From Betaproteobacteria bacterium (GTDB lineage: Bacteria; Pseudomonadota; Gammaproteobacteria; Burkholderiales; Usitatibacteraceae): a stretch of 64,000 nucleotides of DNA. Position 1 is the stretch's first letter. Each line of letters begins with the position of its first letter. The stretch is taken from assembly GCA_016720855.1 (NCBI GenBank), contig JADKJU010000001.1:1171501-1235500 (forward strand). Reading direction: 5' to 3'. A program made the position numbers and the translations under genes. The notes under the pieces were generated by a model, which was not told where the DNA came from, did no database searches, and saw only the letters and a program-made list of their open reading frames with translations. Below, in pieces: positions 8,345 to 16,169 of this stretch.

Positions 8345-10072
8345 ATGAACCGATCCGCAAGACTCATTTTGTTTATCGGATTCCTCCTTCTCGCCGCCTC
8401 GGCCCAAGCCGCCCAGCCCATGGTCGGCGGCTGCCAGGTGTTCCCGGCCAACAACCACTGGAACACACCGATAGACAAGCTCCCGGCCCTGCTCACGCCC
8501 CCGGCGATGCTCGACAACTACCTTCGGCTCGGGTCACCGTCCACGCTCTGGCCCGACTGGGGGATCGCGGAAGTCGAATACGGCATTCCCTTCGTCACCG
8601 TCCCGGTCTCGCAGCCGAACGTCCCGATCAACTACACAGCCTACGGCGACGAGAGCGATCCCGGCCCTTTCCCGATTCCTCCCTCGGCGCCCGTGGAAGG
8701 CGGGGCCGCAGGCGCCGACGATCGCCACGTGATCGTCATCGAGACCGGTAACTGCATCCTGTTCGAACTGTTCAGAGCATTTCCCATCGGCGGCGGCGCC
8801 AGCTGGAACGCCGATTCCGGAGCCCGGTTCGACCTCAAGTCGAACGCGCTCCGCACAGATACCTGGACGTCGGCCGACGCGGCGGGATTGCCGATCTTCC
8901 CCGGGCTGGTCCGCTGGGAGGAGGTCGCCGCGGGCGAGATCAATCACGCGATCCGCGTCACCTTTCCGTCGGCTCGCGACACCTACATCTGGCCCGCCCG
9001 CCACAACGGGCCGTCGGGGAACACGAGCACGAGTCTTCCGCAGTACGGCATGCGCATCCGCCTCAAGGCGGATGTCGATATCTCGGGCTACCGGCCCGAC
9101 ACCCAGGTGCTCCTGCGCGCGCTCAAGAAGTACGGCTTCATCTTCGCCGACCAGGGCTCGGCCTGGTTCTTCCAGGGAATGAGCAATCCGAACTGGCCCT
9201 CGGCGATGCTTTCGCAGATCAAGTCGATCGTCGCCTCGGGAAAATTCGAGGTCGTGGACACCTCGTCCCTGATGGTCACTCCCGACTCCGGCCACGTGCG
9301 CCCCTCGGACCCCGGGCCGGATGTGAACGCCGACGGCAAGCCCGACATCATCTGGTCGAACACCGCGAGCGGGGCCACCTACATCTGGCGCATGAACAGG
9401 CCGGCGCTCCTGTCGGACTCCCTGCTCGCGACGATCGATCCGTCGTGGAAGATTCAAGGCGTTGCGGATTTCGATGGCGACGGTCACTCCGACGTGGTTT
9501 GGCGGAACACGGTCAACGGCAACTGCTACGTTTGGTACCTCGTGAACGGCGAGTTCCAGGGTGATGCATTCCTCTTCTCCCTGCCGCCCGAGTGGGTGAT
9601 CCAGGGAGTCGCGGACTTCAATGCCGACGGGAAGCCCGACTTCCTGATGCGCAACGTGGTGAGCGGCAACGCATTCGCGTGGTTCTTCAACAACAACGCG
9701 ACGATTGGCGACCAGTTCCTCTTCAATATCGATCCTGACTGGAAGGTGGAGGGTGTCGCGGATCTCAGCGCCGACGGGCAACCGGATCTCCTCTTCCGCA
9801 GCATGACCTCGGGACTGTCCTTCGCGTGGAACACCCAGTACTCGGTCGGCAATCTTTCACTTGCCGCATCAAGCCCGCCGATCTTCGGCATCGCCCCGGT
9901 GTGGGAAATCGCGCAGGTGGCGGATTGGAACGGCGACGGCAAGCCCGACCTGCTGTTCCGCAATGCAAGCACCGGACTCGTCTTCGTCTGGCACATGGAC
10001 GGCACGACGCTTACGACAAGCGTCTACGTCACCCAGATTGACCCGACCTGGGAGATCGTGCCGAGACGCTAG
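8345..10072 (+). CDS. Secreted protein of unknown N-terminal family with FG-GAP C-terminal module
   Basis: A 575-residue protein. The ATG at 8345 was chosen over upstream in-frame starts because GGAAGGAGG lies just before it and a signal peptide follows (residues 1-23, ending AQAAQ). Residues 24-320 form a domain I do not recognise. It begins CQVFPANNHWNTPID and contains DDRHVIVIETGNCILFELF and a WPARH segment, and looks like one compact beta-rich domain. The last 250 residues are the shared module. It lies between the Cys-rich and CAP-domain members on the same strand, with 118 bases to the previous stop. No catalytic function can be claimed. Confidence 0.82.
   Translation: MNRSARLILFIGFLLLAASAQAAQPMVGGCQVFPANNHWNTPIDKLPALLTPPAMLDNYLRLGSPSTLWPDWGIAEVEYGIPFVTVPVSQPNVPINYTAYGDESDPGPFPIPPSAPVEGGAAGADDRHVIVIETGNCILFELFRAFPIGGGASWNADSGARFDLKSNALRTDTWTSADAAGLPIFPGLVRWEEVAAGEINHAIRVTFPSARDTYIWPARHNGPSGNTSTSLPQYGMRIRLKADVDISGYRPDTQVLLRALKKYGFIFADQGSAWFFQGMSNPNWPSAMLSQIKSIVASGKFEVVDTSSLMVTPDSGHVRPSDPGPDVNADGKPDIIWSNTASGATYIWRMNRPALLSDSLLATIDPSWKIQGVADFDGDGHSDVVWRNTVNGNCYVWYLVNGEFQGDAFLFSLPPEWVIQGVADFNADGKPDFLMRNVVSGNAFAWFFNNNATIGDQFLFNIDPDWKVEGVADLSADGQPDLLFRSMTSGLSFAWNTQYSVGNLSLAASSPPIFGIAPVWEIAQVADWNGDGKPDLLFRNASTGLVFVWHMDGTTLTTSVYVTQIDPTWEIVPRR
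9320..10072 (+). repeat. Shared C-terminal module, copy 3
   Basis: 753 nt, five FG-GAP-like repeats. The start of the first calcium loop is altered (DVNADG). Confidence 0.85.
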
Positions 10073-10073
10073 C

Positions 10074-10367
10074 ATGATGCCAATCGTCGGGAAGCGGACC
10101 GAGGGCCGCAACTGGGTCGAAGGGATCGCCCGCGATCACGTCCGCCCGGAGTTCCGCGACAGCTTCCTGCACCGCAACCCGGTGAGCCGGGCCCTGATGA
10201 ACGCGGCCACCCGCTTGCCTGTGCCGCACATTCCGGCCAAGCTGCCGTTTCGCTGGGTGCTGGCGAAGGATCAGGCACCGGGGAGAGCTCGCACCGCGAT
10301 CCCTCGCCTATTCGGGGACTATCCTGTGAACTGGGTCATAGCCAGGATGACCCCTTGCCCCCCTTAA
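10074..10367 (+). CDS. Possible small protein, 97 aa
   Basis: An ATG one base after the previous stop opens a 97-codon frame (starting MMPIVGKRTEGRNW). It fills most of the gap of about 324 bases before the CAP-domain gene. I recognise no family, and no clear ribosome site precedes it (the ATG directly follows the previous coding end, so only coupled re-initiation would be possible). It could equally be non-coding spacer or a gene remnant. If it is not a gene, I see no other feature in 10073-10396. Confidence 0.25.
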   Translation: MMPIVGKRTEGRNWVEGIARDHVRPEFRDSFLHRNPVSRALMNAATRLPVPHIPAKLPFRWVLAKDQAPGRARTAIPRLFGDYPVNWVIARMTPCPP

Positions 10368-10396
10368 TCCCGGAATAGCTCCTGAAGGGTCTCTCC

Positions 10397-12202
10397 ATGC
10401 GCGCCAGTCGCCTACCGTCTCTCCTCCTCGCCCTCGTCATCGGCCCGGCTCTCGCACAGGAGGCTTCCATCGGGCCAGCGCCCTGGCTCGATGCCGCGCG
10501 CCCGGAACTGTGGATCCCCGGCTCCCAGCCCAAGGCCGCCGCGATCATCAGTCCGATCGCGACGGCTTCCAAGGTGGCCGTCCGCGACGCCTACAACGCC
10601 TACTACGCCCCTGCGATGCCCGCGATGGGCTTCACCGGCTCGATCGCCGGATGTACGCCGGGGACGATCTCCACGGCGTTCAAGGAGTGGTCGATAACGC
10701 GGGTGAATTATTTCCGCGCCATGTCCGGACTGCCGGGCAACATCACGCTCGATACCGACGCAACCCGCGAATCGGAGCAGCAGGCGGCAGCGGTGCTCTT
10801 CGCGGCCAATGCGAACTTGAGCCATGCCCCGGCGAACCCGCCCTTCGCGACGTGCCCGGGCCTCATCACCAGTCCCTCCGGGTACAACGCCGCGTCGAAA
10901 TCCAACATCGCCTGGGCCTCAGGCTCGTCCGCCTTCGACGACGTCGTCCCGCGCTACATCGACGATAATGGCGCCGGCAACGAGTTGCTCGGCCACCGGC
11001 GCTGGATCCTCTACCCGCCGCAGACCAGCATGGCGATCGGCTCCACGCCGAGTGCCAGCGGAGGCGGCAACGCGCTTCGCGTCCTGGAAACCTCGCTCTG
11101 GGGATCGCGCCCCGCCACGCCCAACGGCGTTGCGTGGCCGTCGAACGGCTTTGTCCCCATCCAGGTCCTGCCGCCTTCAAAGCGTTGGTCGTATTCCTTC
11201 AACGGAGCGAACTTCTCCGCTGCAACCGTTTCCATGGCGGCCAATGGCTCGCCCATCGGGGTAACGGTCATCTCGAACAACGCCACGGGCTACGGCGACA
11301 ACACCATCGCCTTCGTGCCGACGCCAGCCATCGTGAAGGACACGGCTTACCAAGTGACGGTGAACGGCATGACGGGTGCCGGCGTGCCCGCGTCCTACAC
11401 CTACACGGTTCGCCCCTTCGACCCGGCCGACCCCATCACGGGCGCTTACGACTTCAGCCGCGACGGCCGCCCCGACCTGCTGTGGAGCAACACCGCCAAC
11501 GGCGCCACTTATATCTGGAACATGAACGGAACGGCGCTGGCCTCGGACCAGTTCATGACCCAGATCGATCCCTCGTGGAAGATCCAGGGCATCGCCGACT
11601 TCAACGGCGACGGGCACATGGACGTGGTGTGGCGCAACACCGCCACGGGAAGCTGCTATGTCTGGTACCTCGTGGACGGGGTGTTCCAGTCGGACGCGTT
11701 CCTGTTCAGCCTGCCGCCGGAATGGGTGATCCAGGGCGTCGCGGACTTCAACAAGGATGGCAAGCCCGATTTCCTCATGAGGAACGTGAACAGCGGCAAC
11801 GCCTTCGCCTGGTTCTTCGCCAACGCCTCACCCGTCGGCGACCAGTTCCTCTTCTCGATCGATCCGGGCTGGAAGGTTGAAGGCGTTGGCGACTTCAACG
11901 CGGACGACCAGCCGGACCTGCTGTTCCGCAACATGGCATCGGGACTCTCGTTCGCTTGGAATACGCAATTCAGTGCCGGCACGCTCTCGCTCTCGACGTC
12001 CAGCCCCCCCATCTACTCCATCGACCCGGTCTGGGAAGTGGTGCAGGTAGCGGACTGGAATGCCGACGGCAAGCCGGACCTCGTCTTCAGGAACACCGCG
12101 ACGGGGCTCGTCTTCGTCTGGTACCTCGATGGGATCACGCTAGGCGGGAGCGCCTACGTCACCCAGATCGATCCGAGCTGGGAACTCGTTCCGCGCCGCT
12201 GA
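10397..12202 (+). CDS. Secreted CAP (SCP/PR-1)-domain protein with FG-GAP C-terminal module
   Basis: A 601-residue protein with a signal peptide (residues 1-20, ending GPALAQ). Residues about 55-235 match the bacterial CAP fold: a helix with NYFRAMSGLP, an NLSHAPA segment containing the CAP histidine, and GHRRWILYPP near residue 200. Residues about 250-345 are an Ig-like sandwich ending SYTYTVRPF. The last 250 residues are the shared module, here ending SWELVPRR. CAP proteins are extracellular and bind lipids or act on walls or proteins in different lineages; the activity here is unknown. It lies 36 bases upstream of the metalloprotease member. Confidence 0.85.
   Translation: MRASRLPSLLLALVIGPALAQEASIGPAPWLDAARPELWIPGSQPKAAAIISPIATASKVAVRDAYNAYYAPAMPAMGFTGSIAGCTPGTISTAFKEWSITRVNYFRAMSGLPGNITLDTDATRESEQQAAAVLFAANANLSHAPANPPFATCPGLITSPSGYNAASKSNIAWASGSSAFDDVVPRYIDDNGAGNELLGHRRWILYPPQTSMAIGSTPSASGGGNALRVLETSLWGSRPATPNGVAWPSNGFVPIQVLPPSKRWSYSFNGANFSAATVSMAANGSPIGVTVISNNATGYGDNTIAFVPTPAIVKDTAYQVTVNGMTGAGVPASYTYTVRPFDPADPITGAYDFSRDGRPDLLWSNTANGATYIWNMNGTALASDQFMTQIDPSWKIQGIADFNGDGHMDVVWRNTATGSCYVWYLVDGVFQSDAFLFSLPPEWVIQGVADFNKDGKPDFLMRNVNSGNAFAWFFANASPVGDQFLFSIDPGWKVEGVGDFNADDQPDLLFRNMASGLSFAWNTQFSAGTLSLSTSSPPIYSIDPVWEVVQVADWNADGKPDLVFRNTATGLVFVWYLDGITLGGSAYVTQIDPSWELVPRR
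11450..12202 (+). repeat. Shared C-terminal module, copy 4
   Basis: 753 nt, five FG-GAP-like repeats. The most divergent N-terminal loop (DFSRDGRPD) of the five copies. Confidence 0.85.
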
Positions 12203-12238
12203 CGCGGAGCCACGCGACTCCCATCGAACGGACACGGC

Positions 12239-15200
12239 ATGCGCGGTTTCCTTCTCCTCCTTGCGAGCCTCGCCCTTTCGCCCGGTCTTGCGCACGCCCA
12301 GAGCCCCATCCGCCCTCTCGTTACCGGGGGCGCTGCGCAGGCCGACGCCCCCGCCTCCGCGCCCCGGGAACGTGCCGTCGTCCGCTCCCGCGCGGTAACG
12401 CTGAACCCCGCCATCCTTTCCGGGGTGCAGGCGGACGCCCGGCGCCTGCCCGGCGTGGCGCAGGAGATCGGCATCGAGTTCTTTCCGGAAGCCTCGTTCG
12501 TGATCGTGGTCGTTTCGGTCGAACCCCTTGGCGACGGGAGCATCGCGTTCCACGGCCGGGTGTCGGGCCTTCCATCCAGCACGGCGACGATCGTGGTCAA
12601 CGGCGACGTGGTGGTGGCAAATGTTTCCGCGCTCGGTCGCCTGTGGCAACTGCGCAGTCGCGGTCACGGCAGCCACGATGCGCGCGAGGTGGACGCCAGC
12701 CTCTTCGTGGACCACGGCCAGCCGCCAATAGAAGTGAACGCGGCGCCCAAGCTGCGCGCCAAGACCGAAGTCGCGGCCGATGACGGCTCGCTCATCGACG
12801 TGATGGTGCTTTACACCCCGGCAGCGCGCGCGGCGGCTGGCGGCGCGGCCGCGATGAACGCGGTCGTGAACCTGGGCATCACGGAGACCAACCAGGCATA
12901 CGCCAGCGGCGGTTCCGTCCAGCGCGTGCGCCTCGTTTACAAGGGCGAAATCTCCTACACCGAGACCGGCATGTTCCCGGATCTATCGCGTCTTTCCGGA
13001 GACGGCGACGGCTTCATGGACCAGGCACACGCGCTGCGCAATGCCCATGGCGCGGACATCGTAAGCCTGTGGGGCGTGTTCCCGTCCGCCGACGGCTGCG
13101 GCCTCGGATACCAGATGGCAACGGAGAGCAGCGGGTTCGAATCCGTCGCGTTCAATGTCGTCGCGTGGGATTGCGCCACGGGCAACTACTCGTTCGGCCA
13201 CGAGATGGGCCACAACATGGGCCTGCGGCACGACTCCTACGTTGACGCGGGCACCAACACCATCAATGGCATCTCCGGCCTCACCTACGCCAAGGGGTAC
13301 GTGGACACGGCCGTACGCAAGCGCACGATCATGGCCTACAACAACCTCTGCGCCGCAACGCCGCCGAACACCAACTGCAGTCGCGAGCGAATCTTCTCCA
13401 CACCCAATGCGAGTTTCCCTTCCACCGCCACGGTGGCCGGCAACGCCGGCAACGGCAACGCCACGCTTGCGCTGGACGGCACCCGCGATACCGTTGCCAA
13501 TTTCCGGCAGACGGTGAACCTCGCCGGCAGCGGCGTGGTGCAGTTCCTCCTCCCGTCGGTCAAGGTCGGCGAGGCGGCAGGCTCGATCAGCATCACGGTG
13601 GCCCGCCTTGCAGGCGCCACGGGGTCCGCCAGCGTCAACTGGGCCACGGGCGACGGCACCGCGCTGAATGGCGTGCATTACACGGCCTCCAATGGGACGC
13701 TCGGCTGGGACGTCGGCGAGTTCAGCGAGCGGACGATCGTCATCCCCATCCTGCAGAACACGACGGCCGAGCCGGCGGGGACCTTCAGCGTGACGCTCTC
13801 GGGGGCGGTGGGCACCGCCCTCGGCGCGATCTCGGCGATCACCGTATCCGTCCTCGACGACGAGCCGGACGTCTGGCCCGCTGGCGCTTGCGCCATTCCC
13901 GCCGGATTCGAGAACGGAACCGGTTCCGTAGCCTCGTGGACCGCGGTCGGCACTTCCACCTACCAGGGCACCTGTGCGCTCGAGTCGGGGCCGATCGGTT
14001 CATCCGCGACAGGCGACTCGATCCTGCAGTTTTCCGGCACTTTCGCCGCGGGCAACATTACCTTCGCGCGCCGCGTATCGAGCTACCCGAGCTTCGGCGA
14101 CTTCGAGTTCCTCATCGACGGCGCAGTACAGGCGTCTGTCTCGGCATCGGGCGCGGTGCCATGGAGCGTGGTGAACGTGCCCGTCACACCTGGCGCCCAC
14201 ACGATCCAGTGGAAGTTCCGCAAGGAGCTGGCCTTCGCTTGCGCCAATGCCACCCCCGCCCCGCCGGAGGGTTTCGCCTGCGCGGACCGCGCATGGATCG
14301 ACAACCTGGTGATGCCGATACCCTACTCGCTCACGGTGAGCAAAACCGGAACAGGACTCGCGACCGTTGTCTCCAGCCCGGCCGCTATCGACTGTGGCGT
14401 CACGTGCTTGGCCAACTTCGCCGGCGGAACAATGGTAACGCTTACCGCCATCCCTTCTGGTGGCTCCGCCTTCAACGGCTGGAGCGGCGGAGGTTGCTCT
14501 GGCACGGGTACCTGCGTAGTGACGATGGCGGGCGCAACCTCGGTGACGGCGAGCTTCACGAGGACAAACCCGGCCGTTCCCGACTTCAATGCGGACGGCA
14601 AGCCCGACATCATCTGGTCGAACACGGCCAGCGGGGCGACCTACGTCTGGCGCATGAACGGCCCGGCGCTGCTCTCGGATTCCTTCTACGCCACGATCGA
14701 TCCGAGCTGGAAGATCCAGGGCGTGGCCGACTTCAATGGCGACGGCCACCCGGACATCGTCTGGCGCAATACCGTCAACGGCAACTGCTACGTCTGGTAC
14801 ACGGTGAACGGGGTCTTCACCGGAACGGACGCGTTCCTCTTCTCGCTGCCGCCCGAGTGGGTGATCCAGGGCGTCGCTGACTTCAACGGCGACGGCCACC
14901 CCGATTTCCTGATGCGCAACGTGGTGAGCGGCAACGCCTTCGCGTGGTTCTTCAACGACAACGTGGCCATCGGCGACCAGTTCTTCTTCAACGTCGATCC
15001 CTCGTGGAAGGTAGAAGGCGTTGCCGATCTCAACGCCGACGGCCAGCCCGACCTGCTCTTCCGCAACATGGCCTCGGGCCTGGGCTTCGCGTGGAACACG
15101 CAGTTCGCGGCCGGCACGCTCTCGCTGTCGACCTCGAGCCCGTCGATCTTCGGCATCGACCCGGTGTGGGAGGTGGTGCAGATCGCCGACTGGAATGGCG

Positions 15201-15337
15201 ACGGGAAACCGGATCTTCTCTTCAGGAACGCCGCGACGGGCCTCGTCTTCGTTTGGTACCTGAACGGGATCACGCTGGGCGGCTCGGACTTCGTCACCCA
15301 GATCGACCCGAGTTGGGAGATCGTGCCAAGACGGTAG
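12239..15337 (+). CDS. Secreted reprolysin-like metalloprotease with Calx-beta and FG-GAP C-terminal module
   Basis: A 1032-residue protein. Signal peptide 1-21 (ending LAHAQ), then a putative propeptide up to about 175. The M12B/reprolysin-like domain has the zinc motif HEMGHNMGLRHD (H321, E322, H325, H331, D332) and a Met-turn segment TIMAYN near 364. Residues about 430-540 are Calx-beta, and about 545-695 a beta-sandwich related to the one in the first gene (both have FAAGNITF/FTAGNITF). Residues about 697-778 resemble the TVSKTGTG...CGVTCLANF type of surface repeat. The last 251 residues are the shared module. It is predicted to be an exported zinc endopeptidase, active outside the cell after propeptide removal. 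The catalytic motif is intact. Confidence 0.88.
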   Translation: MRGFLLLLASLALSPGLAHAQSPIRPLVTGGAAQADAPASAPRERAVVRSRAVTLNPAILSGVQADARRLPGVAQEIGIEFFPEASFVIVVVSVEPLGDGSIAFHGRVSGLPSSTATIVVNGDVVVANVSALGRLWQLRSRGHGSHDAREVDASLFVDHGQPPIEVNAAPKLRAKTEVAADDGSLIDVMVLYTPAARAAAGGAAAMNAVVNLGITETNQAYASGGSVQRVRLVYKGEISYTETGMFPDLSRLSGDGDGFMDQAHALRNAHGADIVSLWGVFPSADGCGLGYQMATESSGFESVAFNVVAWDCATGNYSFGHEMGHNMGLRHDSYVDAGTNTINGISGLTYAKGYVDTAVRKRTIMAYNNLCAATPPNTNCSRERIFSTPNASFPSTATVAGNAGNGNATLALDGTRDTVANFRQTVNLAGSGVVQFLLPSVKVGEAAGSISITVARLAGATGSASVNWATGDGTALNGVHYTASNGTLGWDVGEFSERTIVIPILQNTTAEPAGTFSVTLSGAVGTALGAISAITVSVLDDEPDVWPAGACAIPAGFENGTGSVASWTAVGTSTYQGTCALESGPIGSSATGDSILQFSGTFAAGNITFARRVSSYPSFGDFEFLIDGAVQASVSASGAVPWSVVNVPVTPGAHTIQWKFRKELAFACANATPAPPEGFACADRAWIDNLVMPIPYSLTVSKTGTGLATVVSSPAAIDCGVTCLANFAGGTMVTLTAIPSGGSAFNGWSGGGCSGTGTCVVTMAGATSVTASFTRTNPAVPDFNADGKPDIIWSNTASGATYVWRMNGPALLSDSFYATIDPSWKIQGVADFNGDGHPDIVWRNTVNGNCYVWYTVNGVFTGTDAFLFSLPPEWVIQGVADFNGDGHPDFLMRNVVSGNAFAWFFNDNVAIGDQFFFNVDPSWKVEGVADLNADGQPDLLFRNMASGLGFAWNTQFAAGTLSLSTSSPSIFGIDPVWEVVQIADWNGDGKPDLLFRNAATGLVFVWYLNGITLGGSDFVTQIDPSWEIVPRR
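14582..15337 (+). repeat. Shared C-terminal module, copy 5
   Basis: 756 nt, five FG-GAP-like repeats. Its middle shares GNCYVWY with copy 3 and NTQF with copy 4, so it looks mosaic. Confidence 0.85.
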
Positions 15338-15378
15338 CGCCACGTTCGTGGCGCCGCGACTGGGGCTACAATCTCGCC

Positions 15379-16152
15379 ATGAAAATCCTTATCGTCCTCC
15401 TTCTCGTGGCGGGCGTCGCATCGGCGTGGTGGTGGCGGGATCGCAGATCGGCTCCGATGGCCGCTGTCGATCACCCCGTCCAATCGACCGCCGCAACGCC
15501 CGCGCCGTCGCCCCAGCCCAAGTCCCCCATGTCACCATTGTCCCAGGCACCCGCGCGCGCTCCCACGCCTGCCCCGCAAGCAAAGTCTGCCGAGGCCCCC
15601 GCGCTGCGGATGTTGGTGCTGGCCCGCATCGCCTTTTCCGGCGAACCTCCCGCGCTCACGGTGCAGATTGACGGAAGCACGCAAACGCTTCGAGAGGGTG
15701 ACCGCTTCGGGGGCGAGTTTCGGGTCGAACGCATTGGCACCGACCGGCTCGTTATGATGCATCTGCCCAGCAAACAAACGATTGAAAAGCGATTCGACGA
15801 CTTGGACACGGTTGCCGTGGGGACCGTGGCGGTCGCGCCAGTACTTGCGTCCGGCCCGTTCGCGCCGCCATCCCGGTCGACCTCGCCGTCGTCGGCGGGC
15901 GCGGTGCCGACCCCGTGGCCCCCCGCCCTGGTGGCCACACCATCCCCGCTCTATATCCCGTCCGTGGCTCCCGCCCGTGCCACGCGGCTCGACAACCCGC
16001 TTGTGGGTGCGGTCCTGCCGGGGGCCTCCGGACAGGCTCCGCCGGGAATCACCGGTCCGAAGCCCGTGCCGCTCGCGCCGGGACAACCAACCCCCGCCGG
16101 CCCGCAGCTCCAGCCCGTCCCCCCCGGGACGTCGGGACCCGCGCCGCGCTGA
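15379..16152 (+). CDS. Single-pass membrane protein with GspC/PilP-like domain, Pro-rich
   Basis: A 257-residue protein. An N-terminal hydrophobic segment (ILIVLLLVAGVASAWWW) followed by basic residues suggests an inner-membrane anchor with a periplasmic body. Residues about 28-75 are Pro/Ala-rich. Residues about 80-140 (VLARIAFSGEPPALTVQIDG, LREGDRF, TIEKRF) resemble the small beta domain (HR domain) of type II secretion GspC and type IV pilus PilP proteins. The tail is again Pro-rich. It lies 41 bases after the protease gene and 17 bases before the asparagine synthase gene. A link to export of the upstream secreted family is inference from position and the weak domain resemblance. Confidence 0.6.
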   Translation: MKILIVLLLVAGVASAWWWRDRRSAPMAAVDHPVQSTAATPAPSPQPKSPMSPLSQAPARAPTPAPQAKSAEAPALRMLVLARIAFSGEPPALTVQIDGSTQTLREGDRFGGEFRVERIGTDRLVMMHLPSKQTIEKRFDDLDTVAVGTVAVAPVLASGPFAPPSRSTSPSSAGAVPTPWPPALVATPSPLYIPSVAPARATRLDNPLVGAVLPGASGQAPPGITGPKPVPLAPGQPTPAGPQLQPVPPGTSGPAPR

Positions 16153-16169
16153 GCGCGGCTCCGCAGCCC

